From Eubacterium sp. UBA3782 (lineage in GTDB: Bacteria > Bacillota > Clostridia > Lachnospirales > Lachnospiraceae), in assembly GCA_002368795.1 (NCBI GenBank), contig DFFG01000034.1, positions 22,292-62,861 of the forward strand: a stretch of 40,570 nt of DNA. Reading direction: 5' to 3'. Both the position numbers and the translations under genes were made by a program. Below are positions 1 through 8,244 of this stretch, in pieces. Below the pieces are notes generated by a model. It saw nothing but the letters and a program-made list of their open reading frames with translations. It had not been told where the DNA came from and did no database searches. Each line of letters opens with the position of its first letter. The stretch's first letter is position 1.

Positions 1-440
1 ATGTGACCATCCAGGCCCAGATCATGCAGACGATCCGGCAGGTAAAGCAGCAGATGAATATGTCGATGATCCTGATTACCCATGACATCGGACTGGTGGC
101 CCAGATGGCCGACCGGATCCTGGTGATGTATGCGGGACAGTTTATCGAGGAAGCGGATGTCTATGAGCTGTTTGCCCATCCCCTTCATCCGTATACCCGG
201 GCTCTGCTGGCAGCGGCTCCAGGTATTGATGACGAACCGGGACGCGTCCTTGCGTCCATTCCCGGCACGGTGCCGGAGGTCTACTCGGATATTCCCGGCT
301 GCCGTTTTGCCGACCGCTGTGCCTTTGCCGGGCCGGAGTGCCGCTCGAAGGTGGAGATGACAGATGTCGGAAACGGTCATATGGTTCGCTGCCTGCATGT
401 ACCGGAGACGAAAGGGGGGAGAGCAGCAGATGGAAAATGA
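1..440 (+). CDS. oppD: Oligopeptide ABC transporter ATP-binding protein OppD, C-terminal part
   Basis: This is the end of an ATPase subunit of an oligopeptide/dipeptide importer; the gene begins upstream of the window. The visible part starts in the D-loop (VTIQAQIM, normally preceded by SALD), continues through the H-loop (LITHDIG, with the switch histidine) and ends with the OppD/F-type C-terminal extension, including the HPLHPYT motif and the CRFADRC cysteine cluster typical of the oligo_HPY domain. Walker A, the signature motif and Walker B are outside the window. The 3' end overlaps the start of oppF by 11 bp, which implies translational coupling. The substrate cannot be told from the sequence; peptides are most likely, though nickel and other dipeptide-type systems share this fold. 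Confidence 0.93.
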   Translation, partial: VTIQAQIMQTIRQVKQQMNMSMILITHDIGLVAQMADRILVMYAGQFIEEADVYELFAHPLHPYTRALLAAAPGIDDEPGRVLASIPGTVPEVYSDIPGCRFADRCAFAGPECRSKVEMTDVGNGHMVRCLHVPETKGGRAADGK

Positions 441-1452
441 CAGAGAAGTGATCCTGTCGGCCAATGAGCTGACAAAGTTTTATCCGGTCAGAAATCCCTC
501 GCTGATCCCCAGACCGCGGAAATATGTGCACGCTGCGGATGGCGTTAGTCTGACGCTCCGCCGCGGAGTGACGCTGGGCCTTGTCGGGGAATCCGGCTGC
601 GGAAAATCGACCGTCGGCCGTCTGATCGTCGGGCTGGAAAGACCGACTTCGGGCCAGATCCATTATAAAGGAAGAGATCTGGCGGAAGCCGGACGCGGGG
701 ATAAGGATGCGCTGCGGACCGAGCTGCAGATGATTTTTCAGGATTCCTATTCCTCACTGAATCCGAGAAAGAGGATCTATGACATCCTTGCGGATCCTAT
801 GCTGTATCATCGCCTTACCGACCGGGCTGGCGTAGAGCAGAGGGTCGATGAGCTCCTTGCTATGGTTGGCCTTCCGGCCGATGCGAAGCGGCGGTATCCG
901 CATGAGTTTTCCGGCGGACAGAGACAGAGAATCTCCATCGCCAGGGCTTTGTCCCTGGAGCCGAAGCTGATCGTCTGCGACGAACCGGTATCGGCGCTGG
1001 ATATGTCCATACAGGCGCAGATCCTGAACCTTCTGAAAGAACTGCAGGAAAAACTTGATATTACCTGCCTGTTTATATCCCACAGCCTTGGCGCGGTCCG
1101 CTATGTGAGCGACCGGATCGCAGTCATGTACCTTGGACGGATCGTGGAGATCGGGGATGCGCAGGAGATCTTCCGGCATCCGCAGCATCCGTACACCCAG
1201 ACACTGGTCAGTGCGGTGCCGCTTGCCGATCCGCAGAAACGGAACATCGCCGATTTCCTGCTGGAGGGGGAGGTCCCATCGGCCATCGACCTGCCGAAGG
1301 GCTGCCGGTTCGCGCCCCGCTGCCGGGCAGCGATGCCGGTATGCCGGGAGAGAGAGCCAGGGCTTCGGCCGTGTGAAGGTATGGGAGGAGAGCAGCACCT
1401 TTGCGCATGCTTTGCCAGAGAGGAGGCAGAAGATGGCAAAATACATCGTTAA
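430..1452 (+). CDS. oppF: Oligopeptide ABC transporter ATP-binding protein OppF
   Basis: This is the second ATPase subunit of the importer and pairs with OppD on the inner face of the membrane to power uptake. All ABC motifs are intact: Walker A GESGCGKST at residues 53-61, signature FSGGQRQR from about 160, Walker B LIVCDEP at 180-186 followed by SALD, and the H-loop in LFISHSLG. The C-terminus carries HPQHPYT and CRFAPRC, as in the oligo_HPY extension. The predicted length of 340 aa is normal for the family. The ATG at 430 was chosen because a purine-rich GGGGGGAGAG site lies just upstream and the protein then begins MENDREV; a longer in-frame reading from 364 runs deep inside oppD. The 3' end overlaps oppB by 20 bp. 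Confidence 0.95.
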   Translation: MENDREVILSANELTKFYPVRNPSLIPRPRKYVHAADGVSLTLRRGVTLGLVGESGCGKSTVGRLIVGLERPTSGQIHYKGRDLAEAGRGDKDALRTELQMIFQDSYSSLNPRKRIYDILADPMLYHRLTDRAGVEQRVDELLAMVGLPADAKRRYPHEFSGGQRQRISIARALSLEPKLIVCDEPVSALDMSIQAQILNLLKELQEKLDITCLFISHSLGAVRYVSDRIAVMYLGRIVEIGDAQEIFRHPQHPYTQTLVSAVPLADPQKRNIADFLLEGEVPSAIDLPKGCRFAPRCRAAMPVCREREPGLRPCEGMGGEQHLCACFAREEAEDGKIHR

Positions 1453-2380
1453 ACGTCTGCTGATCGCTCTGGTCGTTCTGGCCGGGATCACGGTGATCGA
1501 CTTTGGCATCATGACGCTGATCGGCAATCCTGTCGAGATCATGGCAGGCGGACCCAAAGTATCGGCGGAGATGCTCCGTGTCCGGGCAGAGCAGCTTGGC
1601 CTGGACAAGCCCATCTATATCCAGTACATCAACTGGCTGAAGGCGATCCTTCACGGCGATTTCGGTTATTCCTACCGCAATTACCAGGCCGTATCCGAGA
1701 TGATCGCCACCCATGTCGGTCCCACACTGGTCCTGATGGGATCCGCGCTTCTTGTCAGCCTGGTCATTTCGGTGGCCGGCGGCATCTACAGTGCGCTGCA
1801 CCAGTACAAGGGCTCGGACTACGTGATCGTTACCCTTTCCTTTTTTGGACAGAGCATCCCGGGCTTTTTCCTGGCCATGGTGCTGATCTGGCTGTTTACG
1901 GTCAGACTGGGCATTTTGCCCTCATCCGGCATGCGTGAGCTTGGCACAGCCGGGACAGGTGTTGACCCGAAATATCTGATCATGCCCTGCGCGGTGCTGG
2001 CGCTTGGCATGGCAGGACGGAACATCCGGTATATCCGCTCGGCGATGCTGGAGATCCTGAACCGGGATTATCTGCGCACCGCCCGGGCCAAGGGCATCGG
2101 CGAGGCAAATGTTATCTGGAAGCATGCGCTCAGAAACGCCCTGATCCCCATCATCACCGTCATCGGCATGGAGATCCCGGGACTGTTTGGCGGCTCCATC
2201 ATCATCGAGCAGGTCTTTTCCTGGCCGGGACTGGGGCTGATGACCATGAACGCTGTGCTGGCCAGAGATTACCCGGTGATCATGGCCGTCTGTCTGCTGT
2301 CAGCCGTCGTCGTTCTGCTGGCCAATCTGCTGACGGATATCCTGTATGCGGCAGTGGATCCGGCTGTGCGTTTTAACTGA
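1433..2380 (+). CDS. oppB: Oligopeptide ABC transporter permease OppB
   Basis: This is an integral membrane permease subunit that forms the peptide channel together with OppC. The 315-aa product starts MAKYIVKRLL with the usual first membrane helix. It then has the extracytoplasmic loop typical of OppB/DppB (GLDKPIYIQYINWL) and a block of further helices. The EAA-type coupling motif is visible in the cytoplasmic loop (DYLRTARAKGIGEANVIWKH), where the ATPases dock. The ATG at 1433 sits behind GAGAGGAGGCAG inside the end of oppF; the open frame continues further upstream but has no family similarity there. Spacing and overlap place it in one transcript with oppF and oppC. Confidence 0.94.
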   Translation: MAKYIVKRLLIALVVLAGITVIDFGIMTLIGNPVEIMAGGPKVSAEMLRVRAEQLGLDKPIYIQYINWLKAILHGDFGYSYRNYQAVSEMIATHVGPTLVLMGSALLVSLVISVAGGIYSALHQYKGSDYVIVTLSFFGQSIPGFFLAMVLIWLFTVRLGILPSSGMRELGTAGTGVDPKYLIMPCAVLALGMAGRNIRYIRSAMLEILNRDYLRTARAKGIGEANVIWKHALRNALIPIITVIGMEIPGLFGGSIIIEQVFSWPGLGLMTMNAVLARDYPVIMAVCLLSAVVVLLANLLTDILYAAVDPAVRFN

Positions 2381-2393
2381 GGGAGGTCCGGCT

Positions 2394-3242
2394 ATGCAAG
2401 AAACCTATCTGCAGTCCGTGATCCGGAGATTCCGGTATCACAGGGCCGGTGTCATCAGCTTTTGGATCGTCGTTGTCCTGGTGGTCCTGGCGCTTTTGAC
2501 GCCCTGGATCGCCCCCTATGATCCCCTGTATATCAGCATGGAGTTTTCCGCACCTCCAAGCAGTGCCCATCTTCTTGGAACCGATCAGATCGGGCGGGAT
2601 ATTTTAAGCCGTGTTCTGTACGGCATGCGGATCTCCCTGTTTGTGGGTTTTGCCGCCACGATCCTTTCGACGCTGATCGGGACCGTTCTGGGGCTTGTCT
2701 CCGGGTATTTTGGCGGCATCGTGGATATGTGCATCATGCGGTTTACCGACATGGTCATGTCCTTTCCCTATATCCTGCTTGTGCTGGTCGCCAGCGTGAT
2801 CTTTGAGCCGGGGATGTGGAGCATCATTCTGATCCTCGGGTTCGTCGACTGGCCGGGTGTGGCAAGGCTGGTGCGGGGCAGTGTTCTTTCTATAAAAGAG
2901 CAGGACTACGTCAAGAGCAGTCAGATCGCCGGGATGCCCGGGTGGTATATCCTGTTTTCCGACATCCTGCCCAATGCAGCGGCCAACATCCTGGTATTTG
3001 CCACCAGCGTAATGGCCATCTCCATATTGGACGAGGCTGCGCTCAGCTTCCTGGGGATGGGCGTGCAGCCCCCCACAGCAAGCCTGGGAAATCTGCTGAA
3101 CGGGGCAGAATCCATCACCGTTCTGACCTCCATGCCCTGGCTGTGGGTCAGCCCCGGCGTGGTCATCATCGTCCTGGTCGTGTGCGTCAACTTTGTGGGA
3201 GATGCCCTGCGGGATGCGCTGGACCCCACCGCGGTCCACTAA
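2394..3242 (+). CDS. oppC: Oligopeptide ABC transporter permease OppC
   Basis: This is the second permease subunit of the importer. The 282-aa product has a short cytoplasmic N-terminus (MQETYLQSVIRRFRYHRAG), a first helix, and the family motif HLLGTDQIGRDILSRVLYG just before the transport core. The EAA-like loop (KEQDYVKSSQIAGMPG) is the ATPase contact site. The ATG at 2394 follows GGGAGG at 2382-2387 with a 6-base spacer and lies 13 bp after the oppB stop. It is the last gene of the operon; the gene order D-F-B-C implies that the binding protein OppA, if linked, lies before the window. Confidence 0.94.
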   Translation: MQETYLQSVIRRFRYHRAGVISFWIVVVLVVLALLTPWIAPYDPLYISMEFSAPPSSAHLLGTDQIGRDILSRVLYGMRISLFVGFAATILSTLIGTVLGLVSGYFGGIVDMCIMRFTDMVMSFPYILLVLVASVIFEPGMWSIILILGFVDWPGVARLVRGSVLSIKEQDYVKSSQIAGMPGWYILFSDILPNAAANILVFATSVMAISILDEAALSFLGMGVQPPTASLGNLLNGAESITVLTSMPWLWVSPGVVIIVLVVCVNFVGDALRDALDPTAVH

Positions 3243-3273
3243 GATTGTGGGGGATGATGCTTTGGGAAATATT

Positions 3274-3384
3274 AAGTTTTTTTAAACTTTTTTGCCTGGG
3301 AACCAAGATTTAGTTGGATGTCCCAAAATCAACACAATATCTGCCGGAAAAGCAGCCGCTTCCAAAAGGAGGCGGCTGTTTTGT
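3274..3384 (+). terminator. Terminator region after the opp operon
   Basis: A G+C-rich hairpin (GCAGCCGC at 3352-3359, loop around AAAA, GCGGCTGT at 3372-3379) is followed by TTTTG, a fair rho-independent terminator that separates the opp operon from the dcw cluster. Upstream at 3274-3293 there is a second, weak A/T hairpin (AAGTTT, loop TTTT, AAACTT) followed by four more T, and a small nested dyad (TGGGA...CCAA...TTGG...TCCCA) at about 3296-3326. Confidence 0.72.
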
Positions 3385-3407
3385 GTTTGCGGATAGAAAA
3401 AAATGTG

Positions 3408-3436
3408 TTGATTTTTATACATTCGGGGGATAAAAT
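3408..3436 (+). promoter_or_regulatory. Sigma-A type promoter of the dcw cluster (PmraZ)
   Basis: TTGATT at 3408-3413 and TAAAAT at 3431-3436 are separated by exactly 17 bp. The expected transcription start is near 3443, immediately before the repeated GTGG operator and about 120 bp before mraZ. This is the only strong promoter seen ahead of the cluster. Confidence 0.75.
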
Positions 3437-3446
3437 GGACACATAA

Positions 3447-3480
3447 GTGGTGAAATGTGGTGAATGGTGGAAGAAAATGG
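3447..3480 (+). promoter_or_regulatory. MraZ operator: four TGG boxes with about 10-bp period
   Basis: GTGG occurs at 3447-3450, 3457-3460 and 3467-3470, exactly 10 bp apart, with a fourth TGG at 3478-3480. MraZ proteins are known to bind arrays of short TGGG/GTGG-like direct repeats with 10-bp spacing in front of their own operon. This array lies at about +4 to +38 relative to the predicted start of transcription, a position suited to repression of the whole dcw cluster by its first gene product. The assignment to MraZ is inferred from position and periodicity. Confidence 0.72.
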
Positions 3481-3563
3481 AGGATATGGCTGCTGGGGAG
3501 TAAGCCAGAGCGTCCATTCTTCCATGTCGGCGATATGAGGGATCGCCGGCAGAGGTGCTTTGT

Positions 3564-3995
3564 ATGTTCATGGGGGAGTACAACCATACAATAGACAGCA
3601 AGGGGAGGCTGATCATACCGTCCAAATTCAGGGAGGAGCTAGGGGAAAACTTCGTCCTGACAAGGGGAATGGACGGCTGCCTCGCGATCTATTCATCCGA
3701 ATCATGGAACGCTTTCGAACAAAAGCTCGCCACATTACCGCTTACAAGTAAAGACGCCAGAAAATTTACCCGTTTCTTTGTCAGCGGAGCTTCCGTCTGT
3801 GAACTGGACCGGCAGGGGAGAATTCTCGTACCGGCAACGCTGCGTGAATATGCAGGTCTGGAAAAGGATGTGATCCTGGCCGGGAACCTGGATCGCATCG
3901 AGATCTGGAGCAAGGACCGCTGGGAGGACAACAATGATTATGAGGACATGGATGCCATTGCGAAGGGACTGCAGGATATAGGGGCCTTTTTATAA
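3564..3995 (+). CDS. mraZ: Transcriptional regulator MraZ
   Basis: MraZ is a DNA-binding protein of the AbrB/SpoVT fold that controls the dcw cluster. The 143-aa product contains the two family repeats, each with a DxxxR motif: DSKGR at 11-15 and DRQGR at 82-86. The start MFMGEYNHTID is the usual one for clostridial MraZ. ATG at 3564 is preferred because AGAGG at 3551-3555 lies 8 bases before it; a GTG at 3555 overlaps that site and an ATG at 3570 is the other candidate. It is first in the cluster and 24 bp before rsmH. The operator described at 3447-3480 suggests autorepression. Confidence 0.95.
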   Translation: MFMGEYNHTIDSKGRLIIPSKFREELGENFVLTRGMDGCLAIYSSESWNAFEQKLATLPLTSKDARKFTRFFVSGASVCELDRQGRILVPATLREYAGLEKDVILAGNLDRIEIWSKDRWEDNNDYEDMDAIAKGLQDIGAFL

Positions 3996-4019
3996 TGGCT
4001 TTGTCTGAGGCAGGAGCAC

Positions 4020-4958
4020 ATGGAATTCAAACATCAATCAGTGCTGTTATCCGAGACGATCGAAAATCTGCGGATAAAGCCGGACGGGATATACGTGGAC
4101 GGCACAATAGGGGGTGGCGGCCACGCACTGGAGGTCTTAAAACAACTGTCCCGCAAGGGAAGACTGATCGGGATCGATCAGGATGAGGATGCGATAGCAG
4201 CCGCGACGGATCGTCTTATGGATTATAAGGAGCGTGTAACGATCCTGAGGGGCAACTACCGCGACATGGTCCCCATGCTGAACGCAGAGGGCATCACATC
4301 GGTCGATGGGATCCTTCTCGATCTGGGTGTATCTTCCTGGCAGCTGGACGAAGCTAGCCGTGGGTTTACCTACCGGTCAGACGCGCCTCTGGACATGCGA
4401 ATGGACAGGCGGCAGGCGCTTTCTGCTTACCAGGTCGTAAATACCTACAGCAAGGAAGAGCTGTATCATGTCATAAGAGATTATGGCGAAGAAAAGTTTG
4501 CCGAGAATATCGCGAAGCACATCTGCATCGAGAGGGAGAAGCAGCCGGTCGAGACGACCGGGGAGCTTGCAGCGATAATCAAGGCGTCTATCCCCGCAAA
4601 GATGCGTTCTGGCGGCGGACACCCGGCGAAAAAGACATTTCAGGCGATCCGGATCGAAGTGAACCGGGAGCTGGAGGTGCTGGAGGAATCGCTGGATGGG
4701 ATGATCGACCTTCTGAATAATGAGGGGAGGCTGTGCGTGATCACCTTCCATTCACTGGAAGACCGCATAGTCAAAAATAATTTCAGGAAAAACGAGCATC
4801 CATGCATTTGTCCTCCACAGTTCCCCGTCTGTGTATGCGGGAGAAAATCCAAGGGGATAGTGGTAACAAGAAAACCGATCGTTCCGACAAAAGGGGAGAT
4901 GGAAGATAATCCAAGATCCAAGAGCTCCAAGCTGAGGGTGTTTGAGAGGAGGATCTGA
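4020..4958 (+). CDS. rsmH: 16S rRNA (cytosine(1402)-N(4))-methyltransferase RsmH
   Basis: RsmH (MraW) uses S-adenosylmethionine to methylate N4 of C1402 in the ribosomal P site. The 312-aa length is normal. The SAM-binding motif DGTIGGGGHALEVL is near residues 26-39, with the family block LLDLGVSSWQLD about 70 residues later, then DAPLDMRMD, and ITFHSLEDRIVK towards the C-terminus. A CxC...CxCG cysteine segment (PCICPPQFPVCVCG) follows, as in most Firmicute homologues. CAGGAG lies directly before the ATG at 4020. It is the second gene of the dcw operon. Confidence 0.96.
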   Translation: MEFKHQSVLLSETIENLRIKPDGIYVDGTIGGGGHALEVLKQLSRKGRLIGIDQDEDAIAAATDRLMDYKERVTILRGNYRDMVPMLNAEGITSVDGILLDLGVSSWQLDEASRGFTYRSDAPLDMRMDRRQALSAYQVVNTYSKEELYHVIRDYGEEKFAENIAKHICIEREKQPVETTGELAAIIKASIPAKMRSGGGHPAKKTFQAIRIEVNRELEVLEESLDGMIDLLNNEGRLCVITFHSLEDRIVKNNFRKNEHPCICPPQFPVCVCGRKSKGIVVTRKPIVPTKGEMEDNPRSKSSKLRVFERRI

Positions 4959-4981
4959 TTAGCTTCCGTGTAAGAACGAAA

Positions 4982-5518
4982 ATGGCAAACAGAAAAAGAA
5001 CAGGTACAGCTCGTTCGAACGGGAACAGAAGGGTAAATTCCAACAGTTCAAGAGCGGCAATTCGTTACAGAATCGATACATATGAGGACGGCAATGCAGT
5101 CCGTTATCTGGAAGAGGAGGAAGAAGAGGATTTTGAGCTTCGCCCCCATCCCAGAAAGCACGTCAGTGAGCGGACGAAGGCAAACCGGCTGCGGGCAAGA
5201 AACATGAGCGTAGGCTATGTGCTCTTCCTGACGGTTGTCTGCGTGATCACCGTATTCCTGTGTATCCACTATCTGCAGCTGCGGGAGACCTATACCAATC
5301 AGGCGGAAACGATCGCCGTGATGGAGTCAAAGCTGAGCAGGCTGCAGGCGGACAATGATGCCTATGAGAAACAGACAGAGGCTTCGGTAGACCTTGAGGC
5401 GATTCGAAAAACTGCGCTGAACCGTCTGGGCATGCATTACGCGACTGAATCCCAGATCAGGTATTACAGTGCAGAAGAGAACAGCTATGTACGCCAGTAT
5501 GGGACAGTGACAAACTAA
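4982..5518 (+). CDS. ftsL: FtsL-like cell division membrane protein
   Basis: This is a bitopic membrane protein in the position always held by FtsL, between rsmH and the class B penicillin-binding protein, where it would join the divisome with FtsQ/DivIB. The sequence has a long basic and acidic cytoplasmic tail (residues 1-77, with a run EEEEEED), one membrane segment at about 78-97, and an extracytoplasmic coiled coil (100-140) ending in a leucine/asparagine-rich stretch. Sequence similarity in this family is weak, so the call rests on topology and place. The start is uncertain: ATG 4982 lacks a good ribosome binding site, while a strong GAGGAGG lies at 4946-4952, 30 bp upstream; the frame stays open back to there but has only non-standard codons (CTG 4955, ATT 4958). 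Confidence 0.8.
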   Translation: MANRKRTGTARSNGNRRVNSNSSRAAIRYRIDTYEDGNAVRYLEEEEEEDFELRPHPRKHVSERTKANRLRARNMSVGYVLFLTVVCVITVFLCIHYLQLRETYTNQAETIAVMESKLSRLQADNDAYEKQTEASVDLEAIRKTALNRLGMHYATESQIRYYSAEENSYVRQYGTVTN

Positions 5519-5819
5519 AGGGCGGAAGCTATCAGGCTTCCGGAAAAAAGCGACGGGGCTGGCGCCTTGAGCATCAGCCGGGATCCGCACAGGAAGGAAA
5601 CTGTGCGTGGAAATCCCGGGGATGGTACTCAAAGCGGCGGCTCCGTTGCACGTTTGTCACCAATACGCCTATGGGACGCCGGACTTTGGCACTTTTTCAT
5701 AAAGACAGCCGGAACATGTTGTGGTATAGTTATACGGATAATAGGGCATATTTTGTGTCGTAGAGCATACATTTGATGTTTCAGACCAGGATCATCCTGG
5801 CACATGATGGAGATATAAT
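5519..5819 (+). ncRNA. Intergenic region with a potential multi-branched RNA (5550-5649)
   Basis: No gene is supported in this 301-bp gap. A perfect 7-bp hairpin (CGGAAGC 5523-5529 / GCTTCCG 5536-5542) is followed by a nested structure. The outer stem pairs 5550-5559 with 5640-5649 (10 bp, two G-U pairs). A second stem is TTGAG 5567-5571 / CTCAA 5628-5632. Inside it an extended hairpin is formed by CCGGGAT 5578-5584 / ATCCCGG 5613-5619 and GCACAG 5587-5592 / CTGTGC 5601-5606, with loop GAAGGAAA. I could not match it to a known riboswitch class. It would lie in the leader of the PBP gene if transcribed from ftsL. It may equally be a mix of chance pairings. Confidence 0.4.
5702..5730 (+). promoter_or_regulatory. 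Possible internal promoter before the PBP gene
   Basis: An extended -10 box (TGG-TATAGT, hexamer 5725-5730) is found 90 bp before the PBP start, with a poor -35 (AAGACA, 5702-5707) at 17-bp spacing. It would separate PBP-to-murD expression from MraZ control. The match is only moderate. Confidence 0.35.
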
Positions 5820-8210
5820 TTGGCAGTTAAGAAAAATCTGAAAAAGGAAAAACAGGCAAGGCGGGAGATGGCCATGCAGAAGCGGCGGATCGGAAGCCGG
5901 ACCAGCAAGAAGCTGATCGGACTGTTTCTGGCTGTCGTTGCGGCCCTGATCGGCCTTGCGATCCGGATCACCTACATCAATGCGACGGAAGGAAAGAATT
6001 ACGAGCGGATCGTTATGACCCAGGCGCAGCAGCAGTACGACAGCCGTACGATCCCCTTCCAGCGCGGCGACATCACCGACCGAAACGGCACGGTGCTGGC
6101 CACATCAAAAAAGGTATACAACCTTGTCCTCGACTGCTTTGTCGTCAACAGTGAGATCGAGAATGCAGAAGGCGGATCCGATCAGTTTTTCGTGGAACCG
6201 ACCATCAAGGCACTGGTTGAGCTGTTTGGTCTGAACGAGGCGGAGATCCGCAGCATCCTCACGGCAGAGGAGACAAAAAACAGCCAGTACTACATCCTGG
6301 CCAACGGACTTTCCATCACCGAGAAGAAAAAGTTCGAGGCCTATGTGGATCTGGACAGTGAAGAAAACAAAAACCTGTCCGATGAAGAATGGCTGGAGAG
6401 AAGCTATGTAAAGGGAATCTGGTTTGAGGAGACCTACGAGCGGACATACCCGTACGAATCCCTTGCCTGCGATCTGATCGGATTTACCTATGACGGCACC
6501 ACCGCCGACTGGGGGATCGAGGGTTACTATTCTGGCATACTGAACGGTTCCAACGGCCGGCAGTACGGATACTTCAACGATGACTCCGATGTGGAGCAGA
6601 ATATCATACCTGCTAAGAACGGCTACAACGTCGTCTCGACCATCGACATCAATGTGCAGCAGATCATACGGGATGCGCTGGAGATCTTCGAGGCGGAGAT
6701 GGCCGATGATACAAACAAGACCAACGGCGCCATGAATATCGGTGTTGTCGTCATGGATCCCAACACAGGAGAGATCCTCGGCATGGACTCGGACCGCTGG
6801 TACGACCTGAACGAGCCCAGAGACCTGACCAGATTCTATACGCGGTCAGAGATCAAGGCCATGAGCAATGACGAGATGATGGATGCGCTCAACGGGATCT
6901 GGGGCAACTTCTGTATCTCCAGCGGATTTGAGCCCGGTTCCGTTTTCAAGCCCATCACTGCGGCGGCTGCACTTTCTACGGGCGCGATCACCACAGATAC
7001 CGAATTTGTCTGTGACGGCGGACAGCAGGTGGCGGACAAATACATTGCCTGTGAAGGCGTTCACGGCACCAGCTCCTTCAATGATGTCATTCAGAATTCC
7101 TGCAACGACGCGCTGATGCAGATCGGCGAGGCGCTCGGCGATGAGGCTTTCCTCAAGTATAACAATACGTTCAATTTTGGTCTGCGCACCGGCATCGACC
7201 TCCCCGGCGAGGCTTCCGGCCTGCTGTTTACCAGCGATACTATGGGACCTGTTGAGCTTGCGACCTGTGCCTTCGGTCAGGGCTTTACCTGCACGATGCT
7301 GCAGGAGACGGCGGCCATCAGCTCAGTTATCAATGGCGGCTATTATTACAAGCCGCATGTGGTGCAGGAGATCACCGACGAGAACGGCGCAGTGATCCAG
7401 TCCTTTGATCCGATCCTGGAAAGACGGACGGTCTCCGCCGAGGTCAGTGCGGATATCCGTGCTTCCATGGCCTATGTTATGACCCGGGACGGTACCGGCT
7501 ATCTGGCCAAGATCCCCGGCTATTCCATGGGCGGAAAGACCGGAACAGCCGAGAAGCTGCCTCGAGGCTACAACAACTACGTCCTGTCCTTTGTCTCCTT
7601 TGCGCCGCTTGACAACCCAAAGGTATGCGTGTATGTTGTCGTAGATGAGCCGAACACGGCAGCGCAGGAGACGACCATCTATGCCATGAGCATCTCGAGA
7701 AATATCTATATCGAGCTGCTGCCATATCTGGGCATTCTTCCGGATGAACCCGGCTACAACTCATCCAATGTCACCAATACGCTCTGCACCAACGGCATGC
7801 TGCTGACCAGATCCTATGTGACCTATGACAACGGCATAGAGGTGACAAACCTTGGAAACAACGGCGCCGTGTCCTATCATAACAATGATACGGTGATCCA
7901 GAGTGAGGAAAGCACAGAGAGCGTCGACCCCTTCAGCGAATTCTATGAAGGGGATGGAACCGGAGGAGAGGGAACCGAAGGAGAGGAAGGCGGGCAGACA
8001 CCCGGCATACCGAACCTGATGGACACCTTTACCGCAAACCTGGCGGACACATCGGATGTGCCCGATGAGCCCAACTATCAGGATACGACACTGAACACGG
8101 CGGCCGACGGCAGCGACCTGCCGGTGGTGGATATGTCTCAGGCGGAGGAGCCCGAGCACAACGACTATTTTTCGGACGGCTATACAAACGAAGACCTGGC
8201 AAACTGGTAA
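5820..8210 (+). CDS. Class B penicillin-binding protein (FtsI/SpoVD type) transpeptidase
   Basis: This is a membrane-anchored D,D-transpeptidase that crosslinks septal peptidoglycan. A basic cytoplasmic N-terminus is followed by a signal anchor (LIGLFLAVVAALIGLAIRI). The PBP dimerisation domain follows, with RGDITDRNGTVLA. The transpeptidase domain is complete: active-site SVFK at 374-377, SCN at 427-429 and KTGT at 573-576. An acidic, glycine- and glutamate-rich tail follows the catalytic domain. No PASTA domains are recognisable, which argues against a typical SpoVD; FtsI/Pbp2B is the likelier role. At 796 aa it is somewhat long. The start is TTG at 5820, chosen because GGAG at 5809-5812 is 7 bases upstream and no ATG fits. 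Confidence 0.9.
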   Translation: MAVKKNLKKEKQARREMAMQKRRIGSRTSKKLIGLFLAVVAALIGLAIRITYINATEGKNYERIVMTQAQQQYDSRTIPFQRGDITDRNGTVLATSKKVYNLVLDCFVVNSEIENAEGGSDQFFVEPTIKALVELFGLNEAEIRSILTAEETKNSQYYILANGLSITEKKKFEAYVDLDSEENKNLSDEEWLERSYVKGIWFEETYERTYPYESLACDLIGFTYDGTTADWGIEGYYSGILNGSNGRQYGYFNDDSDVEQNIIPAKNGYNVVSTIDINVQQIIRDALEIFEAEMADDTNKTNGAMNIGVVVMDPNTGEILGMDSDRWYDLNEPRDLTRFYTRSEIKAMSNDEMMDALNGIWGNFCISSGFEPGSVFKPITAAAALSTGAITTDTEFVCDGGQQVADKYIACEGVHGTSSFNDVIQNSCNDALMQIGEALGDEAFLKYNNTFNFGLRTGIDLPGEASGLLFTSDTMGPVELATCAFGQGFTCTMLQETAAISSVINGGYYYKPHVVQEITDENGAVIQSFDPILERRTVSAEVSADIRASMAYVMTRDGTGYLAKIPGYSMGGKTGTAEKLPRGYNNYVLSFVSFAPLDNPKVCVYVVVDEPNTAAQETTIYAMSISRNIYIELLPYLGILPDEPGYNSSNVTNTLCTNGMLLTRSYVTYDNGIEVTNLGNNGAVSYHNNDTVIQSEESTESVDPFSEFYEGDGTGGEGTEGEEGGQTPGIPNLMDTFTANLADTSDVPDEPNYQDTTLNTAADGSDLPVVDMSQAEEPEHNDYFSDGYTNEDLANW

Positions 8211-8244
8211 GCCGGGCATATGAAGCAAAGGGGGATGACCGAAG

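Noticed and set aside
5550..5649. SRP RNA (because of GGAAGGAAA) or cobalamin riboswitch (because of GTGGAAATCCC)
   Set aside because: Only these short strings match; the surrounding conserved stems and loops of either RNA are missing.
5567..5776. 69-codon open frame between ftsL and the PBP gene
   Set aside because: It overlaps the potential RNA structure, has no ribosome binding site and no recognisable sequence.
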